In this document: positions 15,946-25,967 of the stretch, piece by piece | Layout: the number at the start of each line of letters is the position of its first letter | How positions within the stretch are numbered: position 1 is the stretch's first letter | Source of the DNA: Rhodanobacteraceae bacterium | Lineage (GTDB): Bacteria; Pseudomonadota; Gammaproteobacteria; Xanthomonadales; SZUA-5 | Assembly: GCA_016713135.1 (NCBI GenBank) | Contig: JADJPR010000020.1 | Location: forward strand, 186,001-250,000 | DNA: 64,000 bases | Reading direction: 5' to 3' | Position numbers and translations under genes: made by a program | The notes under the pieces: generated by a model | Databases searched by the model: none | Told to the model about the DNA's origin: nothing | Seen by the model: the letters and a program-made list of their open reading frames with translations, nothing else

Positions 15946-18261
15946 TCAGCTTTGACGACGGATGGCGACGATGCCGCCCAGCGCCAGCATCAGACCGAGC
16001 AGCAGCAGCGCGGTGCGGCCCATCGTCGGGATTTCCTCGATGAGTTCACCCACCTGCACCGTCACGCCCGCCGAGTTGTTCGGATCGACCGGATCGGCCG
16101 TACCCGCTGCGACCGAAGCGCGGACCGAGTTCAGGTTGACGTTGTTGCTGTAAGCGACCACCGACATCACACGCTGCGCGGCCGGGGCCGTGGCGCCCGC
16201 CCAGGTGCAGGTGATCACGCCGGAGTTGCCCACCTGCGGCACGGTGCAGCTCGCGCCCGCAGCGGTGTGGCCGGTGTAACGGAAATCAGGCGAGAGCGTG
16301 ATCGACACCGCCACGTTCTGCGCGTCACTCGGACCGAGGTTGGTGGCCGTTGCCGTGAAGGTGACCGGCTCGTTCACCAAGACCTGCGTGGCGGAGGCGG
16401 TGATCGCCACCGACAGATCCGCCTGCGTGGAGACCGCAGTCGTCGCGGACGCCGTGTTGTTGCCCGGGTTCAGGTCGACCGTGGTCGTCGCCACCGTCGC
16501 AGAACCATTGATCGTGCTGCCACTGACCGCCGAGGCGGAGACCGCGAAGGTCGCCGTGATCGTGCTCGAACCACCATTGGCCAGCGGGCCGCTCAGGGTG
16601 CAGACAACCGGGCTGCCGGCGCAGCTGCCACCGGAGGAGACCGTGCCGGAGACGAAGGTGGTGCTGGCCGGGACCGGCAGCGTCACGGTGACATTCTGCG
16701 CAGCGTCCGGACCCGCGTTGCTGACAACCGCGGTGTAGGTCAGGTTGGTGCCTGCGGTAACCGGATCCGGAGCATCGGCCAGCGTGACCGACAGGTCGGC
16801 TGCGAGCGGGCACACGGTGCAGGTGCCGGTCGGCGCCGGCGTCAGGATCAGTTCCCAATCGACCAGGCTGCCGGTGTCGCCGCCGGCATTGTCGCTGATC
16901 GTCAACGTCCAGTTGCCGTTGCCGGACTGGCCGTTCAGCCCGGACAGCGCATTCACCGGAGCAGCCGTGGTCACCGGCCATGCGCCGGACGCGGCGCAGA
17001 CCGCTTCCGGATCAGCCGCGCCGTCCTGGAAGGTGACGTTGATGTTGTCATTGGCGCAGCCGAAGGTGCCCGCCGGCACGCCCGGACGATCAAGCAGGGT
17101 CAGCGTGGTGCCGCCCGGGCTGGTCAGCGTGATGACGATGTCGCCCACCCAGGTGTGGGTGGCGTTCACGCGCACCTGCGCCGAGGTGATCGGGCCGGCC
17201 ATGTTGGCGACGGTTGCAGTGCTGGACACGCCGGCCGGGTTGTTGTCCGGAATGGTCCCGGGCAGCCCGGCGTAAGTGATCGCGGCCGAGCCGACGGTAT
17301 CGGTCACCGGGAAGCTGAAATTGCCTTCGGTGCTGGCCACGTTGAGAGTGAAGTCCAGCGCGGAGAAGCAGGCAACGCTCTGATCGAGGCGCACGGTATA
17401 GGCCGCGGTCCCGGAACCGCCGTCGGCGATGGCGCCGTAGTTGCCCACGCCGTTGACGATCATGACACCCGCACTCGCAGTCGACAGCGTGCCGACCACG
17501 TTGGTGAAGGCACCGCCGGCCGCATTCAACGGGATGTTGAAGGTCAGCGTCTCGCCCGGCTCCGGAATGCCGTTGTTGTTGGCCGGGACGGACAAGCACG
17601 CATCGGTGCCGGTGACCGTGCCGATGTCGAGCACCGGGGTGCCACCGACGGCGGCGTCGCAGGCAGCCTGATTGGTGCAGGTGAGGCCAATGCCGGCGAT
17701 GACGGCCGGCATGACGGCGTCGCGCCAGTTGGCGTCCACGCCCGCGCCGTCATCGTAAGATTCGAAGAACTGCAGGCGCAGGATGCCGTCCGCGCCGACG
17801 GTGATGTCGTTCAACGGGATGCTGGACAACGCAATCACGCCACCGCTGCTGAATTCCATGTCGCCGGGGGCATTCTGGCCGATTCCGACGGTCAGGTTGA
17901 TCGCGTTCGGATCGGCACTACCAGTGGAACTGGAGAACTGTACGACGGCTTCCGAGAGCCAGCTCAGGCCTACCGACGCGACGCCTACGTCCCAGCTGAT
18001 GCCGGTCACCGCGTTGCCCGCGCCGATGTTGAACTCGAGCACATCGTTGGTCGCTTCGTCGAGTCCATCGACGCTCCGGATTCCGGCGACGGACACGCCA
18101 GCCACCGAGCCTTTCGGCGCCACAGGCACGCCCGACAGTGAGCGCACCTGACGGTCACCCTGGCTCAGCAGGACTGAAGGATTCCCCTTGGCCGCGTGGG
18201 CCAGACCGGCCGTCATCATCGCGAGCGCGATGCATGAGACCTTCGCAATTCCCAGTTTCAT
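15946..18261 (-). CDS. Secreted P-domain and DUF11 protein, IPTL-CTERM-like tail
   Basis: A 771-residue exported protein. Residues 1-23 form a Sec signal (ATG 18261; upstream codons to 18300 look noncoding). After an unassigned amino region comes a proprotein-convertase P-domain ('THTWVGDIVITLTSPGGT', 'GNWTLTISDNAGGDTG') at about 355-480. Two DUF11 Ig-like repeats follow ('DLSVTLADAPDPVTAGTNLT', 'SNAGPDAAQNVTVTLP'). The end is 'IPTMGRTALLLLGLM' plus a membrane helix and 'RRQS', an IPTL-CTERM-like sorting tail. Adhesive or stalk-like surface role is probable; no enzyme domain is seen. The cognate sorting protease is not in the window. Confidence 0.8.
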   Translation of the reverse strand: MKLGIAKVSCIALAMMTAGLAHAAKGNPSVLLSQGDRQVRSLSGVPVAPKGSVAGVSVAGIRSVDGLDEATNDVLEFNIGAGNAVTGISWDVGVASVGLSWLSEAVVQFSSSTGSADPNAINLTVGIGQNAPGDMEFSSGGVIALSSIPLNDITVGADGILRLQFFESYDDGAGVDANWRDAVMPAVIAGIGLTCTNQAACDAAVGGTPVLDIGTVTGTDACLSVPANNNGIPEPGETLTFNIPLNAAGGAFTNVVGTLSTASAGVMIVNGVGNYGAIADGGSGTAAYTVRLDQSVACFSALDFTLNVASTEGNFSFPVTDTVGSAAITYAGLPGTIPDNNPAGVSSTATVANMAGPITSAQVRVNATHTWVGDIVITLTSPGGTTLTLLDRPGVPAGTFGCANDNINVTFQDGAADPEAVCAASGAWPVTTAAPVNALSGLNGQSGNGNWTLTISDNAGGDTGSLVDWELILTPAPTGTCTVCPLAADLSVTLADAPDPVTAGTNLTYTAVVSNAGPDAAQNVTVTLPVPASTTFVSGTVSSGGSCAGSPVVCTLSGPLANGGSSTITATFAVSASAVSGSTINGSATVATTTVDLNPGNNTASATTAVSTQADLSVAITASATQVLVNEPVTFTATATNLGPSDAQNVAVSITLSPDFRYTGHTAAGASCTVPQVGNSGVITCTWAGATAPAAQRVMSVVAYSNNVNLNSVRASVAAGTADPVDPNNSAGVTVQVGELIEEIPTMGRTALLLLGLMLALGGIVAIRRQS

Positions 18262-18499
18262 GATTCTTTTTCCCTCGGCGTTCCGCCGTCCAGCCCACAA
18301 GGCGCATGAGGGGCTCTACGGCCCCGACACTCGTAACAGCACACGAAAGCTACTGCATTCTGAACCAATGATCAACCATGACTGAACGCCGCAAGCCGCC
18401 CGCAAGGCGCTCGTCGAACCAGAAAAATGCGGCAAGTTGCTGATTTAAATAGGGCTCGCTCCGCAGAGAGACCGTAACCGAGCGCAATGGGACCGGGAA

Positions 18500-20971
18500 T
18501 CAGAAGGGCAACGACAGTTTGCTGTCGACCGCCAGCAACTGGGCCCGGAACACCCCCTGGATTCGCGCAAGGGAATCGCCGTCGGCCGCGTCGAATCGCA
18601 AGACCAGGCTGGGCGTGGTGTTGGAACAGCGCACCAGCCCCCAGCCGTCCGACCAATCGGCACGGACACCGTCGATGGTGGTGATGCGTGCGCCATCGAA
18701 CCGAGCGCGGTCGCGGAACTTCTCGATGAAGCGATAGTGTTCACCCTCGGCCATCGTCACCTTCAATTCCGGCGTGCCGACGCCTTGCGGCAGTTCCTCG
18801 AAGATCTCATCCGGATCGCGGCCGTCGGCGGCGACGATCTCGAGCAGGCGGCAGCCTGCGTACAAACCGTCGTCGAATCCATACCAGCGCTCCTGGAAGA
18901 AGAAGTGACCGCTCATTTCGCCGGCGAGTTCCGCCCCGGTCTCCTTCATCTTGCGCTTGATCAGGGAGTGCCCGGTCTTCCACATGATCGGACTGCCACC
19001 GTGACCAAGGATCACGCCGGACAGATGGCCAGTGCACTTGACGTCGTAGATGATCGTCGCGCCCGGCGCACGCACCAGGACGTCGCGCGCGAACAGCATC
19101 AGCAGACGATCCGGGTAAATCACCTGCCCGCTCCGCGTGACCACGCCGAGACGATCGCCGTCGCCGTCAAAAGCCAGACCGAGATCCGCCTTCATCTGCT
19201 TGACCGTGACGATCAGGTCCTGCAGGTTTCGCGGGTCGCTGGGATCTGGGTGGTGGTTCGGGAAACTCCCGTCCACATCGCAGTACAAGGGCACCACTTC
19301 ACAGCCGATCGCTTCGAACAGGCGCGGTGCGATCGCCCCGGCGATGCCATTGCCGCAATCGATGACTACTTTCAGCGGCTGCTCCAGCTGGATGTCGCCC
19401 GAGATCCGCTCGATGTAGTTTTCGATCAGGTCCATCTGGGTCAGCGCGCCGCGGCCGCGCTCCATCCGGTCCTCGACGATGCGCGCGTACAAGCGCTGGA
19501 TGTCCTGCTCGGCGAAGGTGTCTCCGCCGACCATGATCTTGAACCCGTTGTACTCGGGCGGATTGTGGCTGCCGGTAACCATCACACCGGAGCCGGCATT
19601 CAGATCGTGCGTGGCGAAATACAGCAGCGGCGTCGGCACCGCGCCGATGTCGATCACGTCGCAGCCGGCTGCCAACAGCCCCTTGATCACGGCTTCGGCC
19701 AGTTCCGGACCGCTCCGACGCCCGTCGCGACCGACAAGGACCGTCTGCAGCCCCTTCGCGCGAACCTCGGATCCAACCGCCTGGCCGATCAACTGCGCCA
19801 CTTGGACCGTCAGGGTCTGCCCGACGACCCCACGGATGTCGTAGGCGCGGAATATGCTGCGGTCGATGGCCGCAGGCTTCGGCACCGGCGCGGCAGGAGG
19901 ACTCACGGCCTGGGCGGCAACGGGCGGCGCTTCCACCGGCGATGCGGGCTCGGCTGCGGCGGGTGGCGAAGCCGCTTCGCGCGGGCTGGCAGCTGCCTGT
20001 TCGGCAAGCGTAGGTTCTGCGGGCGGCGGCTTGCGCAACGTTAGGCGCATCCGCTGCGAGAGTTCCGGCTTCAGACGCACGAAGAGCAGCGCCAATGCGG
20101 CCGCAAACGTCAACAATGCAACCAGACCGTTCGCAAACGACGACCCCGGCCCGACGAGAATGAATGGCTCGGGGACGCGATAACCAATGCGCAACATGGC
20201 TCCTGGAATCGGCAGCATGCTGACCACGTCAACCTGCGAGCCCTCGAGCGCCTGACCACTGCCCGTCGCACCTTGAATGAGCGCCAGCTCGACTCCCCCG
20301 GCAGCGAGTTCACTGAATGCGACGCGCAGCGCCTCGTATGCGATCTTGGCCAGCACGAAGCCGACGATCTGCCCATCGGTGGTCACCGGATTGACCAGCA
20401 CGAGCTCCTGCTTGCCACCGGCCGAACCATGGACCTGCGCGGGCGCCGGCGCACCGGAGCGCGCGGCAGCAAGGAGCATTTCCGCGTTGGCATACCCGAA
20501 GCTGGCTACGTCGGAGCCGATGGCGGTCAACGCATCACCGACCAGGAAGCGGCCATCGAGGACCTCGGGCATGCGCTCGCGAATGGCCGCCAGCGCACGT
20601 TGGGAGTCGCCCTGCCCACCGGCCCTGAAGTACAACGCCACTTCCGGATGCAGCAGGGCTTCACCGAGCTCCCGCTGGACTTCGCTGATGAAGCCGGCCA
20701 GACCCTGGCGCGCCTGGGCTGCCGTACGCGCGGCATTCTCGCGGATCGACTCGGCGCGCCCCGCCTCCCATGCCTGGAAGGCAAACAAGGCCGATGCTGC
20801 CAGAAGCAACGCAAACAGAACCGCGCCCATTGCGCGCTCGGCTCCCGAATTGCCGCCCTTGCCCGGGCCAGCCCCCGGACCGCCGCGCTTGCCCTGCCCG
20901 GCACCCGGCTTTCCCCTGGACAACAGATCACGTAAAGATTGCACGCCTGTACCCGTCTGCAGTCGGATCAT
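18500..20971 (-). CDS. algC: Membrane-anchored phosphomannomutase/phosphoglucomutase
   Basis: An 823-residue protein. The carboxyl 455 residues are an alpha-D-phosphohexomutase interconverting hexose 6- and 1-phosphates for exopolysaccharide and LPS precursors (AlgC/XanA type). The phosphoserine loop is 'TGSHNPPEYNG' (Ser468), the metal site 'DGDGDRLG' (Asp602, 604, 606) and the start 'FRAYDIRGV' near 374. The amino half holds a Gly-rich basic segment, a membrane helix (about 47-68), an extracytoplasmic domain, a second helix (about 280-298) and a Pro/Ala-rich linker. Long versions with this sensor-like front are known in Pseudomonas and relatives. It lies downstream of coaBC-dut, the usual gammaproteobacterial order. 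Confidence 0.88.
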   Translation of the reverse strand: MIRLQTGTGVQSLRDLLSRGKPGAGQGKRGGPGAGPGKGGNSGAERAMGAVLFALLLAASALFAFQAWEAGRAESIRENAARTAAQARQGLAGFISEVQRELGEALLHPEVALYFRAGGQGDSQRALAAIRERMPEVLDGRFLVGDALTAIGSDVASFGYANAEMLLAAARSGAPAPAQVHGSAGGKQELVLVNPVTTDGQIVGFVLAKIAYEALRVAFSELAAGGVELALIQGATGSGQALEGSQVDVVSMLPIPGAMLRIGYRVPEPFILVGPGSSFANGLVALLTFAAALALLFVRLKPELSQRMRLTLRKPPPAEPTLAEQAAASPREAASPPAAAEPASPVEAPPVAAQAVSPPAAPVPKPAAIDRSIFRAYDIRGVVGQTLTVQVAQLIGQAVGSEVRAKGLQTVLVGRDGRRSGPELAEAVIKGLLAAGCDVIDIGAVPTPLLYFATHDLNAGSGVMVTGSHNPPEYNGFKIMVGGDTFAEQDIQRLYARIVEDRMERGRGALTQMDLIENYIERISGDIQLEQPLKVVIDCGNGIAGAIAPRLFEAIGCEVVPLYCDVDGSFPNHHPDPSDPRNLQDLIVTVKQMKADLGLAFDGDGDRLGVVTRSGQVIYPDRLLMLFARDVLVRAPGATIIYDVKCTGHLSGVILGHGGSPIMWKTGHSLIKRKMKETGAELAGEMSGHFFFQERWYGFDDGLYAGCRLLEIVAADGRDPDEIFEELPQGVGTPELKVTMAEGEHYRFIEKFRDRARFDGARITTIDGVRADWSDGWGLVRCSNTTPSLVLRFDAADGDSLARIQGVFRAQLLAVDSKLSLPF

Positions 20972-21056
20972 TCCACCGGCCCCGACCGGAGATCACCGGA
21001 CGGGCATCCAGCCTCCGCTGGCCCAAGGCCGTCGGCGGCGAGGCGTCTAGTCTCGC

Positions 21057-21527
21057 CTAGGCACGGCCGCTATGTCCAAAGCCGCCGCTGCCACGCTCGC
21101 TCGCTTCGAAGCTGTCCACCACTTGCAGGCGCGCATGCAGCACAGGCACCAGGATCAGCTGCGCAATACGGTCGCCCGGCTGGATCGTGTATGCCTTGGC
21201 CGAGCGGTTCCAGCAACTGACCATCAACGGGCCCTGGTAGTCGGAGTCGATCAACCCGACCAGGTTGCCGAGGACGATGCCGTGACGCGCACCCAGGCCC
21301 GAGCGCGGCAGCACCAGCGCGGCGACGTTCGGATCCGCGATGTGAATCGCAAGGCCGCTGGAGATCAGCTGCTCCTGGCCCGGCGAAAGCTCGAGCGGCG
21401 CATCGATGCAAGCGCGCAAATCGAGACCGGCGGAACCCGGCGTGGCGTACTCGGGCAGCGGCCACACCGAGCCGATGCGCGCATCCAGGATGCGCACGTC
21501 CAGATCGAGCACGTGCGGGCGGCTCAC
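21057..21527 (-). CDS. dut: Deoxyuridine 5'-triphosphate nucleotidohydrolase
   Basis: A 156-residue trimeric dUTPase that hydrolyses dUTP to dUMP and pyrophosphate, keeping uracil out of DNA and feeding thymidylate synthesis. Family motifs are in order: '[11 protein letters not shown]', 'LPRSGLG', '[14 protein letters not shown]', 'GDRIAQL' and the carboxyl '[11 protein letters not shown]' arm that closes over the nucleotide. The GTG start at 21527 overlaps the coaBC stop (GTGA), so the genes are translationally coupled; longer frames upstream are a shadow of coaBC. Length is normal. Confidence 0.95.
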   Translation of the reverse strand: MSRPHVLDLDVRILDARIGSVWPLPEYATPGSAGLDLRACIDAPLELSPGQEQLISSGLAIHIADPNVAALVLPRSGLGARHGIVLGNLVGLIDSDYQGPLMVSCWNRSAKAYTIQPGDRIAQLILVPVLHARLQVVDSFEASERGSGGFGHSGRA

Positions 21528-22702
21528 GCCGCACCTGCCAGGCGCGCGGCGATCAGTTCCACCAGACGCGCAGCGAGCGCCCGCTTGCTGCCGCGGCCCA
21601 GCTCGCTGGCGCCGTCCGCCGAGATCAGCGTCAGGGCATTGTCGTCGCGGTCGAAGGCGGCATCCGGGCCGACCCGGTTGGCGACAATCAGGTCGAGCCC
21701 CTTGGCCTTCAGTTTTGCCTGCGCATAGGCCAGTACATCGCGGGTCTCGGCGGCGAAACCGACCACCAGGCGCGGGCGCGGCCCGGCGGCCAGCTCGGCG
21801 ATGATGTCCGGATTGCGCACCAGTTCCAGGCACACGGTGTCAGCGCCCTTCTTGATCTTGTGCTCTGCGGCCTGCGCCGGGCGGTAGTCGGCCACCGCGG
21901 CGGCGCCGATGTAGGCGTCGGCGCCCGCCGCCTGGGCCAGCACGGCCTCGCGCATCTGCAGTGCGCTGCGCACATCGGTGCGCTGGCAGCCCGGCGGGGT
22001 GCCGAGCTGGACCGGCCCGGCGATCAGCTGCACCGCCGCCCCCGCTGCGGCGGCGGCCGCGGCAATGGCAAATCCCATCTTGCCGGAGCTGCGGTTGCCG
22101 ATGAATCGCACCGGATCGAGGTCCTCAAAGGTCGGCCCGGCGCTGACCACCACGCGACGCCCGGCCAGCAACCGGCTCGCCGGCAGTGCCAGCGCGTCGA
22201 GGATGTCGCCGGGTTCCCACATGCGCCCCGCACCGACCTCGCCGCAGGCCTGACTACCGCTGGCCGGCCCCAGCATGCGCACACCGCGGGCCGCGAGCAC
22301 GGACACATTCTCCTGCAGCGCCGGATGCGCCCACATTTGCGCATTCATCGCCGGGGCCAGCGCCAGCGGCGCCGCGCTGGCCAGGCAAAGCGTGGTCAGC
22401 AGGTCGTCCGCAACACCGCCTCGCAGCCTTGCGATCAGGTCGGCGGTGGCCGGCGCGATCAGGATCTGGGTCGCCCAGCGCGCCAGTTCGATATGGCCCA
22501 TCGCTGCTTCCGCGGCCGGATCCCACAAGGTGGTTCTGACCGGGCGGCCGGACAGCGCCTGGAAGGTGGCGGCGCCGACGAAATGCTGCGCTGACTCGGT
22601 CATCACCACCTGCACGTCGGCCCCGCGTTCGCGCGCGCGCCGGACCAGTTCGGCCGACTTGTAGGCGGCGATGCCGGCACCGACGCCGAGCAGCAGGCGC
22701 AT
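21524..22702 (-). CDS. coaBC: Phosphopantothenoylcysteine synthetase/decarboxylase
   Basis: A 392-residue bifunctional coenzyme A biosynthesis enzyme. The amino flavin-dependent decarboxylase (CoaC, about 1-180) shows '[16 protein letters not shown]' and '[16 protein letters not shown]', with a Cys-containing lid near '[13 protein letters not shown]'. The carboxyl CoaB ligase has '[20 protein letters not shown]' for nucleotide and substrate binding and 'AAVADYRP'. ATG 22702 is preferred to an upstream TTG (22741), as homologues start at '[15 protein letters not shown]'. It is divergent from radC and coupled to dut. Confidence 0.94.
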   Translation of the reverse strand: MRLLLGVGAGIAAYKSAELVRRARERGADVQVVMTESAQHFVGAATFQALSGRPVRTTLWDPAAEAAMGHIELARWATQILIAPATADLIARLRGGVADDLLTTLCLASAAPLALAPAMNAQMWAHPALQENVSVLAARGVRMLGPASGSQACGEVGAGRMWEPGDILDALALPASRLLAGRRVVVSAGPTFEDLDPVRFIGNRSSGKMGFAIAAAAAAAGAAVQLIAGPVQLGTPPGCQRTDVRSALQMREAVLAQAAGADAYIGAAAVADYRPAQAAEHKIKKGADTVCLELVRNPDIIAELAAGPRPRLVVGFAAETRDVLAYAQAKLKAKGLDLIVANRVGPDAAFDRDDNALTLISADGASELGRGSKRALAARLVELIAARLAGAA

Positions 22703-22840
22703 CGAGGAAAGATCGGACACGGTAGGAAAATTCGCACGCAACTGACGTCAAAAGACTACCGGAAAATCCGCTCCATCCGATTGGGCCGGGACCGGGGTCG
22801 GCCGGATGCTGCGGCGCATCCATCCCGGAGCGCCTGAAGC

Positions 22841-23527
22841 ATGAGCGAGCACCACCCGATCCATCAGTGGCCGGAGGCGGAGCGCCCGCGCGAGCGGCTG
22901 CTGGAGCACGGCGCGGCGCGCCTGAGCGACGCTGAGCTGCTGGCCCTGCTGATCGGCAGCGGCACCCGCGGCCGCAGCGCGGTGGAGGTGGCACGGCTGC
23001 TGCTGGTTGCCTGCGGCGACTTGCGCGGCGTGCTCGATCGCAACCGCGACGACCTGCCGCAGGGGCTTGGCATCGGCGCGGCGCGCTGGGCCGTGCTGCA
23101 GGCCAGCGCGGAGCTCGGGCGACGCGCACAGGCTGCCACCCTGCGCCGCGGGGCCGCCATCGCCGAACCCGCGGACGTGCAGCGTGCCTTCCGCGCCCGC
23201 CTGCGCGACGCCGAGCACGAGGTCTTCTGCGCGATGTTCCTCGATGCGCGCCACCAGGTGATCGGCGTCGAGGACCTGTTCCACGGCAGCCTGACCGGCG
23301 CGGCGGTCTACGTCGGCGTGGTGGTCAAGCGCGCGCTCAAACTGGGCGCCGCGGCCCTGGTGGTCGCGCACAATCATCCGTCGGGAATCGCCGAGCCCAG
23401 CCACGCCGACCGCGAACTCACCGAGCGTTTGCGTCAGGCGCTGGCCCTGGTGGAGATCCGCCTGCTCGACCATGTGATCGTCGGCGATGCGGACAGCTTG
23501 TCGTTTGCGGAGCGTGGGTGGTTGTGA
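22841..23527 (+). CDS. radC: RadC/JAB family protein
   Basis: A 228-residue RadC protein with an amino helix-hairpin-helix-like part ('RERLLEHGAARLSDAELLA') and a carboxyl JAB/MPN metalloprotease-like domain. The metal ligands are visible as His177, His179 and Asp190 in 'VAHNHPSGIAEPSHAD'. Despite its name the cellular role is unsettled. It is divergent from coaBC, the classical order. The last base of its stop codon (TGA 23525-23527) is the first base of a palindromic repeat element. Confidence 0.93.
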   Translation: MSEHHPIHQWPEAERPRERLLEHGAARLSDAELLALLIGSGTRGRSAVEVARLLLVACGDLRGVLDRNRDDLPQGLGIGAARWAVLQASAELGRRAQAATLRRGAAIAEPADVQRAFRARLRDAEHEVFCAMFLDARHQVIGVEDLFHGSLTGAAVYVGVVVKRALKLGAAALVVAHNHPSGIAEPSHADRELTERLRQALALVEIRLLDHVIVGDADSLSFAERGWL

Positions 23528-23767
23528 CGAGGGCACGAGGGAACGAGGGCAGGAGGGCAGGAGGGCAGGAGGGCAGGAGGGCAGGAGGGCAGGAGGGCAG
23601 GAGGGCAGGAGGGCAGGAGGGCAGGAGGGCAGGAGGGCACGAGAAGGCTCGCATTCCGGCGATGCAACGCAAGTTATCGTGTCGATCTTCAACCTTGTTC
23701 CATCGATCAGAAGCGCAGTCTGATGCTGCTTCGTGTCCTGACGTTCCCTCGTGCCCTCGTGCCCTCG
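23527..23767. repeat. Phrase palindrome R1, 8-bp phrase
   Basis: The left arm (23529-23640) is fourteen 8-mers in unbroken register: GAGGGCAC, GAGGGAAC, eleven GAGGGCAG, GAGGGCAC. The right arm (23743-23767) is the inverted phrase GTTCCCTC, GTGCCCTC, GTGCCCTC. The outer 19 bases (23527-23545 and 23742-23760) are a perfect inverted repeat. The core of about 100 bp has no gene. The element starts at the radC stop codon and ends 55 bases before the next gene. Confidence 0.85.
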
Positions 23768-23821
23768 TGCCAGCACCCGTATACTCACCACGTCGCCACC
23801 ACCGATGCCGACCGCTGCCGC

Positions 23822-24901
23822 ATGCCCGTGGAACTGGTCACCGCCCTGCTCGATCTGGACCGGAAGTTTCCGGCGGACGCCAGCGAGTCGCGCGTGCGCA
23901 CGGTTTCGCACGCGGCATCCTTGCTGCGCGTACGCCGGCCGGACCTGTTCGCGATCATGTCCGAGATCGGCCAGGGCTACCTCGATGCCTTCGGCGCGGA
24001 ACACCAGCCGCTGCTGCAGCGCGTGCAGGATGCGCTGGCGGTGAGCTTTGCGCGGATGGCGACGCGCCACGGCAGCTGGGGCAACGATCTCCACGAGTAC
24101 CACAACGAGATGCACTCGCTCGAGCTGCTCAACGGACGGCTTGCGCGAGTCCGCCTGCAATTGGGCTGGCACGCGCTCGAATACGACGACTGGCTGCTGC
24201 TGGCGCTGTTCTCTACCTGCCATGACCTACGCCAGCGCGAAGCCGCGGATTTCTGGCACGACATCGGCGCCAATGAGCGCGCCAGCATCGCGGAGACCTT
24301 TCGCCTGCTCGACCAGGTGGGTTTCTCGCGCGATCGCGACGCCGAGTTCTACCTGCGGCTCGGCCTGATGATCGCCGGGTCCACCTTCGATGCGCGCCCG
24401 GCGGCGCCGAATCCTTTCAATACCGCGGAGGTCGCCTCCTCGGGCGGCTCGCTTGCGCCCAAACTGGTGACCGAGCTGGCCGAGGGACGCTCCGCGGAGG
24501 CATTCGACGCACAGACCGCCAGGCGCGCACGCCTGATGCTGATCGCGGCGGATCTCGACACCGCGAATGTCGGCGAGCCTTTCGCCTCCTTCGCCGGCAG
24601 CGCCGTGCGCCTGGTTCAGGAGCGCGAGAAGCGCGCCGGGCGTGCGCTGGACGCCACCGAGTCGGCGCTGCCGGTGTTCGATTTCCTGACCTCCGGCCAG
24701 GAACGCTATTTCTTCGAGTTGCACCGCTTCGTTTCGCCGCTGGGCCTGGAAGTGTTCGGCAGCGGCAAGAGCAACAATGCACCGAAAGTACGCTGGCAGA
24801 GCGAGCGCATGCGCGAACGCTTCCCCGGCGGACCGGCGCCGGGACTCACGGGTCAGGACGTGATCGACGTCTTCCTGCGCCTGGCCGATGAGGCCGGCTG
24901 A
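23822..24901 (+). CDS. HD-domain-like phosphohydrolase candidate
   Basis: A 359-residue cytosolic protein. ATG 23822 (MPVELV) is used because the upstream frame runs into the repeat element. The central 'NEYHNEMHSLELLNGRL'-type helix (read here as 'YHNEMHSLEL') and 'LALFSTCHDLRQRE' carry the spaced His and His-Asp of HD-superfamily metal phosphohydrolases, as in 'YHN...H...HD' phosphodiesterases. A later 'IAADLDTANVGEP' could supply the last Asp ligand. Substrate unknown. It overlaps the next gene by 14 bases, suggesting an operon. Confidence 0.6.
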   Translation: MPVELVTALLDLDRKFPADASESRVRTVSHAASLLRVRRPDLFAIMSEIGQGYLDAFGAEHQPLLQRVQDALAVSFARMATRHGSWGNDLHEYHNEMHSLELLNGRLARVRLQLGWHALEYDDWLLLALFSTCHDLRQREAADFWHDIGANERASIAETFRLLDQVGFSRDRDAEFYLRLGLMIAGSTFDARPAAPNPFNTAEVASSGGSLAPKLVTELAEGRSAEAFDAQTARRARLMLIAADLDTANVGEPFASFAGSAVRLVQEREKRAGRALDATESALPVFDFLTSGQERYFFELHRFVSPLGLEVFGSGKSNNAPKVRWQSERMRERFPGGPAPGLTGQDVIDVFLRLADEAG

Positions 24902-25967
24902 ACCGGCGAGCGGCGGACTCCTGCTGGTTCCGGTGTCCGGCGGCGACGGCAGCGGCGAGTTGCAACGCGCGCGACTGCTGGCACGCAGCGCGCGCATCCG
25001 CTGGCCGCGCATGCCGATTGCCATCGCTGCGGCTGCCAGTTCGCTGGCGGGCTGCCGCGACCACGACATCGAATACCTGCCGCTGCCCGCTTCGCCCACT
25101 CGATGCACACGCGAGGTCGCCGCGCTGATCGCCGCCCGGCGCCCGGCACTGACGCTGTTCGACAGCACCGCACGGCCGGCACAGCTGGCCGCCGCAACCG
25201 CGGTCGGCGCCGGTGTGGTTTACCTCAGTTCGCGGCCGTCGGCACGCCGGCGCGGATTCCGGCCGGGCGCGTTCGCGCGCATCGACGAGCACTGGTCGGT
25301 CGAATTCGATCCGGACGGGCGCCTGCCGAACCTGCTGCAGCAGCTGATGCTGCGACTGCGCCCGGCACTGCGTTGGCGCGCCTTCGGCAGCCTGCACGAG
25401 ACCGCGGATGCCACGCGACTGCCACCGGCCGTGCGCGATTTCGTCACTACGGGTCCATACGCCGTGTTCTGCCCGGGCGGTGGCGGCGGCCAGGTCGATG
25501 GCCTGGCATCGCCGGCGGCCTACACCCAGGCAGCCATACGCAGCGGCTTGCGCGCGGTCTGCGTGCGCGCCGATCACGCGCCCGGTTCGGCAGAGATCGA
25601 CGGATCGACCCTGACGCTAGGCCCGCTGGACAATGCCGCGCTGATGGCCTTGCTCCAGGGCTGCGAGATGGCCGTGCTCGCGGCCGGCAGCCTGCTGCTC
25701 CAGGCGCTGTCCTGCGGCGCACCGTGCATCGCCGTGCCGCTCGCGGGCGACCAGGGCAAGCGACTGCGACTGCTGGCGGCGCGCGAAGCCGTCGTTGCCA
25801 GCGATGCGACCGTGACCGCGCTCGCCGACGCTGCATCGCGGCTGTGGCGGGATGCGGCGGAGCGGGCGCGGCTGCGCCGGCGCGCCAGCGCGCTCGGGCT
25901 GGCCAACGGCCTGGACGCCGCACTGGACGCGATGTCTCGTTGGCTGGGGCTAGCTACTGGCGGATGA
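24888..25967 (+). CDS. GT-B-like glycosyltransferase family protein
   Basis: A 359-residue protein with the shape of a GT-B enzyme related to MurG/PseG. The amino loop 'LLVPVSGGDGSGELQRARLL' matches the Gly-rich loop that opens these folds. The carboxyl domain has 'GPLDNAALMALLQGCEMAVL' followed by 'AAGSLLLQALSCGAPCIAVP', the nucleotide-sugar-binding region with the 'E/S-x-x-x-G-x-P' logic. Acceptor and donor cannot be told. It is translationally coupled with the HD-like gene in front, and its last 14 bases overlap the convergent haemoglobin gene. Confidence 0.6.
   Translation: MRPAEPASGGLLLVPVSGGDGSGELQRARLLARSARIRWPRMPIAIAAAASSLAGCRDHDIEYLPLPASPTRCTREVAALIAARRPALTLFDSTARPAQLAAATAVGAGVVYLSSRPSARRRGFRPGAFARIDEHWSVEFDPDGRLPNLLQQLMLRLRPALRWRAFGSLHETADATRLPPAVRDFVTTGPYAVFCPGGGGGQVDGLASPAAYTQAAIRSGLRAVCVRADHAPGSAEIDGSTLTLGPLDNAALMALLQGCEMAVLAAGSLLLQALSCGAPCIAVPLAGDQGKRLRLLAAREAVVASDATVTALADAASRLWRDAAERARLRRRASALGLANGLDAALDAMSRWLGLATGG

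Noticed and set aside
15934..18141. A 735-codon plus-strand frame opposite the DUF11 gene
   Set aside because: Antisense shadow of a repetitive GC-rich gene; no start signal and no recognisable domain.
23529..23640. Regular short repeats that could suggest a CRISPR array
   Set aside because: The units are 8 bp, contiguous and without spacers, and have an inverted copy nearby; not a CRISPR.
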